This document shows, one piece after another, positions 11,801-24,500 of a DNA stretch of 64,000 bases. The stretch is from contig VZSR01001459.1 of NCBI GenBank assembly GCA_013398615.1, forward strand, positions 11,092,776 to 11,156,775, given 5' to 3'. A program made the translations under genes and the position numbers. The first letter of the stretch is position 1. Every line of letters starts with the position of its first letter. The notes beneath the pieces are model-generated. The model searched no databases. It was not told the origin of the DNA and worked only from the letters and a program-made list of their open reading frames with translations. The DNA is from Brachypodius melanocephalos. Taxonomy: Eukaryota; Chordata; Aves; Passeriformes; Pycnonotidae.

Positions 11801-14800
11801 CCCCTGCTCGGTCCTGCATTGCCGGGGGCTTCCAGCGGGACAGGCGAGAGGAGAAAAGGAAAAGCCTGGGAAACTGAGCTTGCACTGTGTGCTCACACAA
11901 AGCGCTATTGTTCGGGGCTCAGAGATGCAGTTTAGTAGGGCAGGCTGTCCTCCCCAGCAGCCCCGGGCGGCACACAGGCCCAAGGGAAGCTGCATGTGGG
12001 GCCTCTGTCTGAACTGACAGCGATTGATGAGGGAAAAGGGGCCAAATGGAAAACACAGCTTTGAGCGAGAAATCAGCTCTCTCATTAGAGCTGAATACAG
12101 CTGGCCAAAGGGGCCTGGAGAAGCCCCGGGCTCCAGCCACATTCACAACTTCACTCAAATTCCAGCATGAAAGTGTTATTTCCTGAAGGAGTGGGAAGTT
12201 TTGGGGTGTTTTTGAGTGCCCCTTCACACCAACACAGCAGCAGCACAGAGACCCAGTGACCTGGCCTGTGCACCACAGCAGTGCCAAGACACTGAGGGCT
12301 GATTTTGTTATCTGAGCTCTCAGTCATATATTAGCAGCCCACCCAGAGGGATTTTTTTAGCTTTTCTCAGGAACTCTGGCCAGGCACACTGAAATGGGTT
12401 CAGTGCATTACTCATCACTGTCCATCCCATGGATCATCTTCCACTGGAACACAAGAAAACACCAGCACTTCCACATACAAGTTGCTTCCCAGGCTCTTGG
12501 CTTCAGCACTAATTTAGCAGGCAGGGATTTTCTGATTTCCTCCACCAACTCAACTGAATGCAAAGTAGGTTGGGATAATCACAGCTATGGGAGTTGAAGG
12601 GCTGGAGGGGAATGACCTGTGTGGTCAAGGGCTCCAGGGGCTTTGCCAGGAAACTGCCGAGTCTGCCCCACAGACCACGTGCTTCTTGAGTTTTGTTTCC
12701 TCAGACCTTGCCTTCTGCTCAGGTCCAAATGACACCCAGCCTTGCTTTGGGAGGTGCACCCAGCCCTTGGTACAAGGCATTAGTCAGTGTATGTGCTTTT
12801 GTATTTTCACACGGCAAAATCAGGAGAAAACTGGTAATTATTATTGCTATTACACAGTGAGGTCACACAGTTAACCCCATTGTGTTGGACTGGCTTAATT
12901 AGCATATGGAGAGGAGAGGACTCAACACCCTCATGCAAGGGAGTGAACAGGGTTGCACCAGGGCCTTCACACTCTCCCAGGGCCCACTTAACACACTGTG
13001 CAAATCTTCTGCATCATCAGTGCCAACTCTGGCCTATAACCTGGGGGCATGGCCCTGCAGGGAGCACCTGAAGCCAGGGAGATTTGCTGATAGAGACCTT
13101 CCCTGGAGAAGGAAGGCTGTTTACTGGAGCAGCATCAGTCAAACCTTCCTGGAACAGCTGAAGCAGCATAAGCACTTTGCTGACATGAGCTGTGTCAGCA
13201 CGTCTGGACCTGGCCAAGCCCCTCGTGGATCTGCAGAGGGCTTGGGCCACACTGGCAGCAGGGAGGTGTCCCCACGGCCAAGCTCCAGGCTGCCACCCGA
13301 GGCCATGCCTCAGCTGTGGGACAGGGATGCTGCTGCAGTCACCAAGAATCCTGAACCTTCACTCGGCCTTGAGGCTGCCCTGCACAGAGTGAGGTCTGGC
13401 AGCACCCCTGCCATCAGCACCACACCAGGACAAAAGAGCTGCCTGGGGCAAGCAGGGAAGGTGTATTGAACCACCACAGCAACACACTGCAGGCACATCT
13501 CAGCCTGGCTGTGCCTGCAGGGCACAAAGAGACTCCCAGAAGGAGGCAAGGACAGCAATCCCCTTTCATGCCATGTTTTTAAAGCTGTTTTCTTCCCTCT
13601 ATGACCAGCATCACTGTGCTTTGGGTTTGAGAGTTTGTGTGCACAGTGAATCTAATTTGATTTTTATCCTTTTTGTCTCCCTCTATTTTGCACACTACAT
13701 TAGGCTTTTGTTCCAAGGCAGTTAAAGCAGATTTGCTGTGTGCTTGGAGCTGCCTTGCAGTGCTGGCAGAGCCTCAGAGCACAGACAAGTGTCACATAAC
13801 AGATATGGTATCGATAAGGGAGAGGCTCGCACAACAGGGAGGCCCAGAAAACCAGAATTCTCAACAACAGCAGTAAAACCAATTGTGTGTGAGTGGTCCC
13901 TCCAGCTGGAGAACTGCACCCTGCAATGACAGCACTGTGGTCACTGGAGCTGCAGCCACTGGGGGAGAATTATCAGGGAGGCTTCTAAGAGCTTCAACAG
14001 AAATAGCAGCCCTGCTATTGTTCAGCTACACCCTGATGTTTGATTTCTCCTTCCCCTCTTTCTAAGTTCAAGCTGTGTTGACTGTGGTGCTGTCACAGCT
14101 CTGTGAAATGTGGAGGTGGCAGAGCAGCAGCTGTTGATGGCCCGAGGTCTGCTCCTGCAGCACCCAAAGGCACCATGAATGTGCCCAGCACAGCTGTGGA
14201 TGTGGCCATTCACTGCTGGGATGGGCCAGCTCCTCCTGTGATGCCACTCAGTGAGCTGCATGTGAATCCTCCCCTTTAGACAGGATCAGGAATGTCCCAG
14301 CATGTTCTAAGTATAGCTACGACTGCTTTCCAGAAAAAAAAAAGCTGCACTAATTTGTGTTGGCACTGATTTGGCACTGGTTTCTCATGTGTTAATCATC
14401 ATCACATTTTCTTTTCCTGTCCTCCCCTAATCACTGCAGGAAGAAAAATCTGGTTTACAGTGACAGTGGAATATCCATTAGATATTATTTAAATGTATAC
14501 AGATCCAGAGATGCTTAAATGTACTTAGATTGAAATGCCTTAAGGAGGAAATGAGGACAAAAGATACTTTGTCAAGACAATTAAAATTACATTGTATGAC
14601 ACAATCTACTGATTTGAGAATACTAGAAAATATTTTAAAAATTCCTGCAGACTTTTAATACTTGTGAATTTCAATCTGAAGTTAAAAGCCCACCCTCCTA
14701 ACATGGGAACAGTGGTGCTGCAAGGAAGGGAAAGCTGAGGCAGAACTGTGGTGATCAGACGGCCAGGACAGGAGCAAAGCTGAGGCACAGCTTGAGATGC

Positions 14801-17800
14801 ACCTAAGCAAACCCTGAGCTGGGCTGAGGTGCTGAGCCAGTAGACAGTCCCCATGGCTTCATGCTGGGCTTCAGCAACCCGTGATCACACCACTGCCGTG
14901 AGGGTTGTGCTGCCCTGCTGCCTCCCACCACCCTCTCCATCCTCTCTTTCCTGCAGCACCATGGGGTGCACAGCACTCAGCTCTCCATGCTGCTCTGGTT
15001 GTCACTGACCCTGCCAAAACGGGCTGCATCTTGTAACTCGTGCAGTTAAAGGACCTCTGACATGAGAGGTACTGGGGTATGTGCTTTGGGTGGGTTCCTG
15101 AGGCACAGACTGCTCAGGAGGGAAATCTCCAGATCCTCAGGGGCCTCCAAAAACACAGCAGAAATGAAGGTGCTGACCTGAAAACACCAAGCAAAAGCTT
15201 GAGTCAGTCATCTCCAAAGGCAAAGCAGAAGCACAGCTCACATGCTTGGGGTTTCACCTTCTCAAAAAGCCAGGTGGGCCATTTTGTTTTTTCACTGCCA
15301 GAAGACAAGGCAGCAACCTTGGCTCCCTGCAGCAGCACTCCAGAGGCTCTGTGCTCTGTGGCACTGGTGTGCAGCTCTGCAGAGGTTGATACCTGCAGCT
15401 CCCACAGCTTCTCTCCAGGGAGGACACAACCCTGTGTTATGGGGCTCCTGCTCCAAAGCACTGGCCCTGCAGGGATGCAGCTGGATCCAGCAGCTCCCAG
15501 ATCTGAGGAGCAGAGCAAAACACGTGTGTAAAACAGGAACTCGGCTGAACTGTGCCAGCTGTCCGCGTGCCCAGAATTAGTGCAAAACGCTGTCAGATCT
15601 AACTGGCAACCTCAACTGTAATACAAACAGCACAGCCTGCTTGCTCCCAGGCACTCACAGCCAGTACTTGTATGAGAGGCAACATGTTGTGGGGGATTTT
15701 AATTTGAAATAAAGGCTGGAGTGACCTTTCATTTCAGGTTTTAATTAAGCTTCCTTGCCTCAAAGCTGCAGAGAAAAATTCTGAAAAATATAATCCAAGA
15801 GCATGGTAAAGTCTCAAACGTCAAAGGCAAGCAAAATCCTGAGCTGCTGTCGTTTTAATCCTAAATTTGTTAGTCCAAAGGACACAGCTTCCCCAATGCT
15901 CAGAGTCTGACTTTCTGTAGGACACATCAAATGCCAGACAAGTCGTAGATATAAGCCTGCATTTCATCTTATCACAAGATACTGATTTACCTGCATTCAG
16001 GATATTATTTTTCCATCCTTTCACTCCCTCAATTCAAAAGAGCTACTTGCAGAGCTCTTGTCAGTCTCTGGCTGAAGGTCTGGATCCCCATTCTTTGCAA
16101 ACTAGTCCCAAACCTGCTGTTCCCAGGCAGCATGACCTGGGCTCCATGGGATCTCCCAGCATGCTCATCTCAGGTTTGCTCACCTCTTTCTCTTTCTGCC
16201 TGGGGTTTGGCTAGTTTTTCCCCAGGCATATGTGCAGGTAGCCCAGAAATATTTACAGAAAAAGGCTAACAGTGGTGTCCAGCATTAAGAGCTCCTTCCT
16301 CTCTGCTGGACTGAGGGAAGCAGTGCTAGAGGCTGTGGTCCTGCCCAAGCACCATCTGGGCAGTTACTGTCTCCTGTTTCTGTAGCCTTGGCATCCCTCC
16401 TGTGTCCTCTTGCATTCCTGCTCTAGGTTCTTCCAAGAGCTGTTTCATTGCCAGTGTTTGAGATCTAGGCCTTGGCATGCTCTTAAGAGGACAAAATTGA
16501 GCTGACATCAGCACCAGAGCCTGCTGCAGCCTCAGGGGGAAACTGCTGCATGCACGGGGACCTGGGCCAGAGCAGAGGGAGCCCCATTTCCTGAGCAAAT
16601 GACCCACAAGGTCACTGTTTCATAATTAGCTTAAGCAAGACCATGGGGGAACAGCATGAAACACTCTGGTAAATGCTTCAAAACTGCAACAAGAACTCAG
16701 CACCAGCACTGCAAGATCTTTGCTCTGACATACTTTGCACTAAACTGAATCCACAAATGGGTTGCTGTGTGAGCGTAGTTCAGGTTGATACAGGGGGATG
16801 AGTTGTTGCTCCCTCTTCAGCTGTCACTTCTGATCCAAAACAGCTCCAGTTCACAGCACATTCAGGTCAAAAAAGAAGAACCAGGTCAGGAGAGACAGTG
16901 ACTGACACCTCCACATTCTCCTATGACATGAAACACTGGGAAATCGTTGGGTAAGGAAAACCAAGAATTTGGGACAACTGGCACCTCCCTAACACTCACT
17001 TTCCTACCAATTTACCCCACAGAATAAGGCACAACTGATTGAACTGATCGAATACCGTCATCCCCATGCAGGAGCCACAGACCACGTACTGTTGGTCCCC
17101 TGGAGGCTGTATCACAGCCCTTACACACCACACACCTGACACATCACAAGCAGAGATGGCTGCCAAGGCCCACACAGGAGCAATGAACACACAGAGCTAA
17201 TGGCTTCAGCACTGTGGAGGGAATCCCATACTCTCCAACCCAAAATCTTACAGGTAGGAATTTGGTTGAGTGACCTATGTCAGTGTTTAAGTTGGATTCA
17301 TTCCAACAAAGGGTTATCTTCCCCCGTTATGAAATGAATTTGAAGATAATCACATCTCAGAATTCCAAAATTACAAGCCTTGGTTCTCTGACTTCACTGT
17401 TTTGCAACTCAGTCAAATCTTGTCCCTGCTGAAGGGATTCCCTCCAGTCCAGGGTGAGGCATGCTGGAGGGGCAGCTCTAGAGAGCAGGACAACCTAGCC
17501 AGGGGATTGGCATCCACAGTCCAGGAGACTAATGATCCTCGAGTTATTGCCATGGCTGCAAGTATTTCATAAGATCCACATTTGATGATAATGTCTGCAG
17601 CCATGTAGTCATGGATATAGAACAAACAAATCACTATATTGGAGAAAAACAGTGAAAAAATTTAAACCTGGAGTTTGTTCTGGACACTGCTCTCTGCAAA
17701 GTTGCACAACATTCCCAGTTTCACTTTAAAGTATCTCTGTGATTTAATGCCAAAGAGCTGGGTTTCAAGTGAAGCCTGGATTCCCCACGGCTGACTTCAC

Positions 17801-20800
17801 AGATTGAGTTCAACACTGTCTAACTTGGAAGGCATCTCCCCTCAGCCTCTGAAAAACCCAGTGCTGCAGAATCTGTTAAGGAATCAGTCAGATATCTGCC
17901 CAGACAGAACATTGATCACAGCACAGTAATACCCAGAAATGCACATGTGAACCAGAACGTGCAGGGGGTTGTCTCTGGCCCAGAAGAGCATGTAACTGCA
18001 TGAAGAATTAACACAGACCAGTGGTGCTTCACAAGACCCTGCTGGGGACTGCAGGTTTGGAATGGAAACTTAATTATCAAATCTGAGTTTTCATCTTACT
18101 GACATAATTCTTTTAAAATTATTTAGGATGAAGGTGTAGCAGTAAGGAGACGTGTTATCCAGGATTACTCCTTTTCCTAGCAGAGGAAGCGCTGTCTATT
18201 TGCAGTAATATGAAACATATACAATTCCCTATGAGTCTCGGTGTGAGCTGTGCAAGCCCTGAGGCCAGAAGGAGATGCTGGCTTTGGCAGGACAGGTAGC
18301 AGGACATGCTGTGTTTGCACATTGTTGCTTCTCACCTTGATGCTCCTTTCACAGCACTTCCAGAAAAGGACCTGCAAGCAGGCACAGATGGATGTAGACA
18401 GATCTTGCACATGCTCGAGCTAGTTTGTGCGTTTGTGTGAACTGTCACATGGCTTCACAGGAGATACCTCAGATTCAGTCTCGTCATTTAGGGAAAGCCC
18501 CTTGCAGACTGACTCACATGGAGACAGCTTCCTGTCCACACACTCCCCCTCTCCCTCGACAGGCCTCTGAGCAGCTCTCCCGCTTTGAAATCCCAAGCAC
18601 GGGCTGGGTTTGTGCAGAATGGGCTTTAAGGAGGTGATGAAACTCTTCGTTTCACGTGGTAAAAGACAGTGCAGGCTTCCCACTTAAAAGCACGTTTAAA
18701 ACAGAAATGAACTTTTACTAGCAGATCAGACTTTTTAAAATAAAACCCAAACCCTCAGGCTCCCCAAAAATGTCTTTTTAAATGTGTGTATGCCAGTCTT
18801 CTTTCAAATATTCCCAACAGAAGGATTTCCATTCAGTAACATAATTTAAATCTCCTCTGCAGGACATATTTGAAGAAATTTGCTGACAATTCAGCTGAGC
18901 TGTGCACTGCAATATCCAGCTGCAATGCCTATACAGGTTACATGCAGGCTAAGAAATTCCCGGCAGAGTCATTGGCACAAAGGTCATTACAATTACTGCC
19001 ACGCTTCAGCTGTTTAAGGAGCTGGGATTTCCCAGTAAATGCAGCAGAGCTCCCTGCACCGTACAAGCTGCTGTGCACAGGCCATGGTGATGTTCATGCC
19101 CAGGCACACAGCACCTCACATGGCACTGTGGTCTATTAAGCACTACAACAATTCTGCTTTTCCTCCCACAGCAATGACTAACGATTAGGTGGAAATAACC
19201 GACTAGCCAGGAACAAAGGTCTCAACAGCAGCTCTTTTGTACAGGCAATCTCACTGACAGGTGCTGGTTATGCTGACTCAGAAGGAAAGAGGTTACAATA
19301 CTTGTGTGCCACCGCTTGGAATGCAGAACTCTGCTTCTAGGGAAAAGAGCCTGAAACTGATTTCTTCTCAGCTCAAAATATCAGCAATAGCAGGATTGTC
19401 GAGCAGTTAACGCACCCTCTGAATGTGCGGTTTAACATGACAGATGTTGAGCCAACGGCGAAAGGAGTGACAGATCCTGAAGTCCCCAGAGCAGGGTCAC
19501 ACAGAGGTTAACGGAGGTAAATTAACTGAACTCTTTTGATATTGCAATACACCATGCATCTTGCACATTCCATCCTAGAGAATAATTAAATTGATTTTAT
19601 AAGAGGGGCAGTTTTTTGGGTGTGGAGGAGAGACTTCATAATTCCATTAGCCTCTGTTCTGGCCCCTAAGTGATACTTGGCAAGTCTGTTAATATGCAAA
19701 AGCTTCAATTTGCTCACTAATAAATTAGCTGTTAGGAAAACAAAGCTTCAGATCAAAGGCATTAGTAAAACACAGCTGCAGACTCTGAAGATGCTCAGCA
19801 GTTCCGTGGTAGCTTCCCAAGGCTGTATATTCTTAGCATCAGTGGCATTTTGGACTCGGGTAGGAGCTAATCAGGTGTAACAGAAAAATACAAAAATGCA
19901 CATTGCAGGGCCACAACAAGATTATATATTCCTGAATCGTGTTTCCATATTTGTTCAAAATGACCATAGGGTTTATTCGTTTTCCATTATTTAAAGCTCA
20001 TGCTAGCTCCACCAGCACTGTGAGCAATCCCAGTCTCCTGGCTGCCAAAGGAGATTCAAGACCATAAAGTTGTATCCCTGGCTGGAAGAGGAAGAAATCC
20101 TGAACTGTGCAACCTCTTCCCTTCCCCACACAGGCCACTGAGGCAGCACAAAGGACTGGACCCCATTAGCCCTGTCTAACTGATCTGCAGTTCACACCAC
20201 AGGCTGCCTATCCACACTTCATTCACACCTTGCCAGCACCAGTAGAGGTTAAAAATCCCATGAAAAAATCTGAATTGTAAACTACTTAATCTTTGCCTGC
20301 TTTTTTGTTTAATTATGTGTGTAGGAATCTTCTCTCTACTAAGTTGTCTCAAAGTAAGCTGGAGTGTCAGGTCAGAACCAGATGCTGTAGGTTAAAAGGT
20401 GATCTGAACAAATCCCCATGCTAACCCTCACTCCCGTAGTAAATCTCTGGCAACCTTCTGAGTAGCAGTGAGGTACTGCACAAGAGGGAGCAATTCCAGT
20501 ACCAGAGAGCATGCAGCTAGAATACCACTGAGGAGGAAGTGGTATAGCCTTGCCCACAGTCCCCTGAAAGCAGAACCTTCAAGAGGTCACAGGAGGGAAG
20601 AGCCTGGCACCCTCACATGCATCTTTCTCTGGAAAGCTTTCCATTCTGCTCTCAGCATTTTTGCTTTGGAAGAGTAAGTTTTTGATTTCACTTCTCTGTG
20701 CACATATTGCAATACAAAACTACATTTTAAAAAGCAACCTCTGGAGCAAGGAAGCAGCCTGAAGAACTTTAACCCTTGCAAACTCAAGCGCTGGATGGAA

Positions 20801-20880
20801 TTTATACAACACACGCTTGTCACTGCAAGACGAACCAGAACAGGTCACACCAAATTAATTCTGCAGCTCTGAAATTAATA
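8871..20880. other. Gene-poor intergenic region upstream of THUMPD3
   Basis: About 12 kb with no gene I can support. ORFs up to roughly 200 codons occur in G+C-rich stretches (for example 11391-12017 and 12906-13469), but they show no recognisable domain and overlap comparable ORFs on the other strand. Short homopolymers occur, for example poly-A near 10166. Several AT-rich blocks with homeobox-type TAATTA or ATTAAA cores, such as around 19560-19760, could be regulatory elements of SRGAP3, but this cannot be judged without comparison to other species. Confidence 0.55.
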
Positions 20881-21129
20881 CAAACCAAACAGTCTTTCCA
20901 GGCGAGGGCCAGCTCGGGGGTCACAACCCCCGCAGCCCAGCTTGGCAGCTCAGCGCCGGGACCTGCGGGGCTGCAGGGACACCCACACTCGCGGAATGCT
21001 GGGCTTGGAACCGGGAATTGAGCCGCGGGCCGGCCAGCGCTCCTCCAGGGGAATGAATGACCCTGTCACAGAGCAGGAACACGCACAGAGCCGCGCTCCG
21101 AGCCCGGCCCAGGATCCGACAGGTGCTCA

Positions 21130-21375
21130 CCGCGGGGCCGCACGGACCGACACCACTACCCGCCGGTGTGTAAGGACCGATACCCGATCCTCGCGGGGCC
21201 CTAAGGACCGACACCCGGTACCCGCGGGTCTCTAAGGACCGGCACCCGATCCTCACGGGGCCCTAAGGACCGACACCCGGCCCCCGCGGGGCCGCACGGA
21301 CCGACACCAGTACCCGCGGGTCTGTAAGGACCGACACCCGACCCTCACGGGACCTTAAGGCCCGACACTCGGTGC
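21130..21375. repeat. 31-bp minisatellite upstream of THUMPD3
   Basis: Eight tandem units of 30-31 bp, anchored by GGACCGA (or a near match) at 21144, 21174, 21205, 21236, 21267, 21298, 21328 and 21359. Adjacent units alternate between two versions (a 'ggggccctaaggaccgacac' type and a 'cgggtctstaaggaccg' type), giving a higher-order period of about 61-62 bp. The array ends about 190 bp before the THUMPD3 start codon and is rich in CpG. Confidence 0.9.
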
Positions 21376-21563
21376 CCACCACACCCTTCGCGCCCAGCAG
21401 CGAGGCGGGAGCAGCGGGGGCGGTGCCGCCCGGCGCGGAAGCGGAAAGGGCGGGCGGTGGTGGCGCCTGGGGCGGTGTGACAGGCGGCACTGGGGGATCC
21501 GGTGGTCGGTCGGCCGGTCGTGGGTGGGTGTGGGCGGTCGCCCGCCCTCCCCGGCAGCCCGGC

Positions 21564-24500
21564 ATGGCGGAAGCGGCCGGCGACGCGGGGCTGGGTCCGG
21601 TCGCAGCCCAGGAGGGTGCGGAGCTGACAGCCGTGATCGGCGCCACCGTGCCCACCGGGTTCGAGCAGACGGCGGCCGAGGAGGTGCAAGAGAAGCTGGG
21701 CTCAGCCTCCAGGATCAGCAGGGATCGGGGCAAGATCTACTTCGGCGTCCCGGCCCGGAGCCTACCTGAGGTCCGTGCAGGTTCCCCGCGCCGCTCCCTG
21801 CCCCGCTGTACCCTCTGTGGCCGAGGCGGTTCGGTTCGGTTCGGTTCGATTGGTTCGGCTCTACTCGGCTCGGCTCGGCTCGGCGCGGCTCGGCTCGGCT
21901 CGGCTCGGCTCGGTTCGGTTCGGCTCGGTTCGGTTCGGTTCGGTTCGGTGGGTCCCAGCCCCTCCGAGCAGAACGCTTCGCTGTCGGAGGCCCCGGTACG
22001 GCCAGCATCTCTCACCACGGCCGGCCTGGGTGCAGCAGCTGTATCCGCCGTTACCGGGGGTTCAGGGGGACATTAAATGATAGATGGGCACCTTAAATCA
22101 GTGCCAAGACGTAAACTGGGGACTTCCGTGGGGACTAAAGGTGGAAAACCGTAGTCTCTGAAACCTCGACGTAAGACGGCTAAATTCTAACGACAGTAAA
22201 CACAGTCCCCATGGCACACGGTTAGTAATGTGTCACCTTTTCATCTCTTCTAGGTCCATCGTCTGCGGTCAGTGGATAATTTATTTGTTGTTGTTCAGGA
22301 GTTCAAAGACTATCAATTTAAAGAAAGTAAGGTGAGTATTAGTCTTTTTTTCTGTCGATTCTGGGGTTTGGAGTGTTGTTTGGGGTTTTTAATTTAAGAC
22401 TAGCATAAAAGTATTGTTTGTTTAACAAGCTTTTTGTTTGTGATATTATTCCAGTTCCCTTTTTCTGGCTCGTAAATGGAAGCGTGGCCATGTCGTCTAA
22501 CATAATTTCTGCAGTTAAATACTTCACATTGGCAAAGTGTGGGATAAGAGCTGATGCTACGTTTGTAGGTCACAGACATATGACAGTGAACACTTGGTCA
22601 CTTAATACAGTGTTAGTTGTCTGTTTTACAAGATAAATTATGAAGTCCTGTGGGTCTTGTGATTTTCAGTGTTATTCCATTTAGTTATGGCAAAAAACAG
22701 ACAAAAACTTGTAAGCTTTGCTTCAACATGTAGTGGATTAATGTTTAATAAACTGCTTTGAGAGACCTCAAAATAAAGAATAACTTTTAAAAGGATGGAA
22801 AAACTTCAAAGCACAACTTTTTCTGTCTTTTAAAGGAAGAGGCTCTAAAGGATTTGGAAGATTTGGTTAAAAAGCTGCCCTGGACCAATCCACTGAAAGT
22901 TTGGGAGCTGAACAACAGCCTGAAAAAGAAAAAGACAAAACGCAAAAAACACAACCTGCAGAATCCTGCAAGCAGAGAGAAGCTGAGTGATGGTGGAGAA
23001 GAGGGAGGAGCAGACCAAAATAACACAAATGACCAGGAGGACTGTGTTCAAAACCCTGTCGCTGTGGAACCCACTAGTGGCCAGGAAACAGAGAATCCCC
23101 AAGGAGTGACATCCAGAAATGGGGTGGAGGAAGAGGAAGATAATGAGCAATCAGATGTGAAAGTGCAGGAGAGTTCTGAGAGTGGGACCAAGGCTGGTGA
23201 CGGTCAGCCAGGCGAAGGAGAGGCGAAGGTGCTGAGGTTCCGAGTGACGTGCAACAGAGCTGGAGACAAGCACAGCTTCACATCCAATGAGGCCGCAAGA
23301 GACTTTGGTGGAGCTGTGCAAGAGCATTTCCAGTGGAAAGCTGACATGACTAATTTTGATGTGGAGGTATAGTGGTGTGCCTTGGAAATACCTGTGTTTC
23401 TGCAGTACAAATTTTTAATTCTTACTTGTGATGCTTAGAGATCCCCAAACTGCGTTCCAGAATCTCTGGAAGTGAAAACTGGTAATGCTGAAATCAGCCT
23501 CCTCTGAAGTGTTCATTTCCCTGGCAACATTATATGCATCCTCTGATGCAAGGACTTACCATGCTTTCACCTTCAGTAACTCTTTCCTCTAATGCATTGT
23601 TTAATAGCAGTCTAAGTTACCAGGAAATGCTCCAAATGCAAGCTGGTTTTGGGGTGAAGGGGGCAGAAGGAATTAACAATAACTATCAGGTGTTTATTTT
23701 CTGTCAGGGGAGACCAGAGGTTGGGAAAATCCATCCAGCACCCCTGGCCTGTCGGTGGCCTGTTTCCGAGAAGCAGAAAGACCTAAGTTTTTCTTTAAAG
23801 TTTACTAAGGCTGGCCACTGCCCTGGAGTGAGGTTTCACCTTCCTAGTTAATGTAGTCCCCACCACAAATATGGTTTTTATTGCTGCTTTTGCAGATGGT
23901 TCACTATGTCTTGCAAGACTTACCTGACTTCCCCCCAGACTTACAAACCAAATCTTTTTAAGAAGCCAGTGCAATGGTTATAGCACTTTGAGAAGTCTTG
24001 TGCAACAGATGTGGTGTGAATGAGAGAGTGTGTGAATGCTCGCCTGAATTCCGTCCTATTAAAATTTTGCTTTACTTCCAAGAAGAAAAGCATTTTTATA
24101 TGTCATTCCTGGATTTTAAATTACCATCTAAGATTCCTGTAAGTATTTACTAGGCATTCTGTGGAAAGCTTCTGTTACTCTGAAATTCACTTCAAGTTTT
24201 TTCTTTAGGTTCTTCTGAATATTCACAACAATGAAGTGGTGGTGGGGATTGCATTAACTGAAGAGAGTCTCCACAGACGGAATATCACACACTTTGGACC
24301 CACAACGCTGCGTTCCACCCTGGCTTATGGCATGCTCAGGTCAGGGCAGTTATGTTGTATTGTGCTCAGTTAACAAGTCATTTTGTTTCTGAAATTAAAC
24401 CTTTATATCCCCCACTGCTTCCTCAGAAGCCATTTCTGTTAATTCTTAAAGAAAAAGAAATAAAAAACCCCTGGAGTTGCTGACACCATGTGCCTTGTAA

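Larger units (their letters stand above)
20880..22040. promoter_or_regulatory. THUMPD3: CpG island / THUMPD3 promoter
   Basis: A CpG-dense block surrounds the THUMPD3 start codon at 21564. It contains the 31-bp minisatellite (21130-21375) just upstream and the pentamer run (21827-21950) just inside intron 1. Its left edge is near 20900, where AT-rich intergenic DNA ends. It has no evident TATA box. The transcription start cannot be fixed from sequence. Confidence 0.8.

Noticed and set aside
11391..12017. 208-codon plus-strand ORF in the intergenic region
   Set aside because: No recognisable motif, overlapping antisense ORFs of similar length, no flanking splice pattern or conserved start.
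12906..13469. 187-codon plus-strand ORF in the intergenic region
   Set aside because: Low-information sequence without homology I can recognise. ORFs of this length occur by chance in G+C-rich stretches.
21372..21563. Open frame extending THUMPD3 upstream by 64 codons
   Set aside because: The encoded sequence is Gly/Ala-rich promoter DNA overlapping the end of the minisatellite. Family proteins start at the 21564 methionine.
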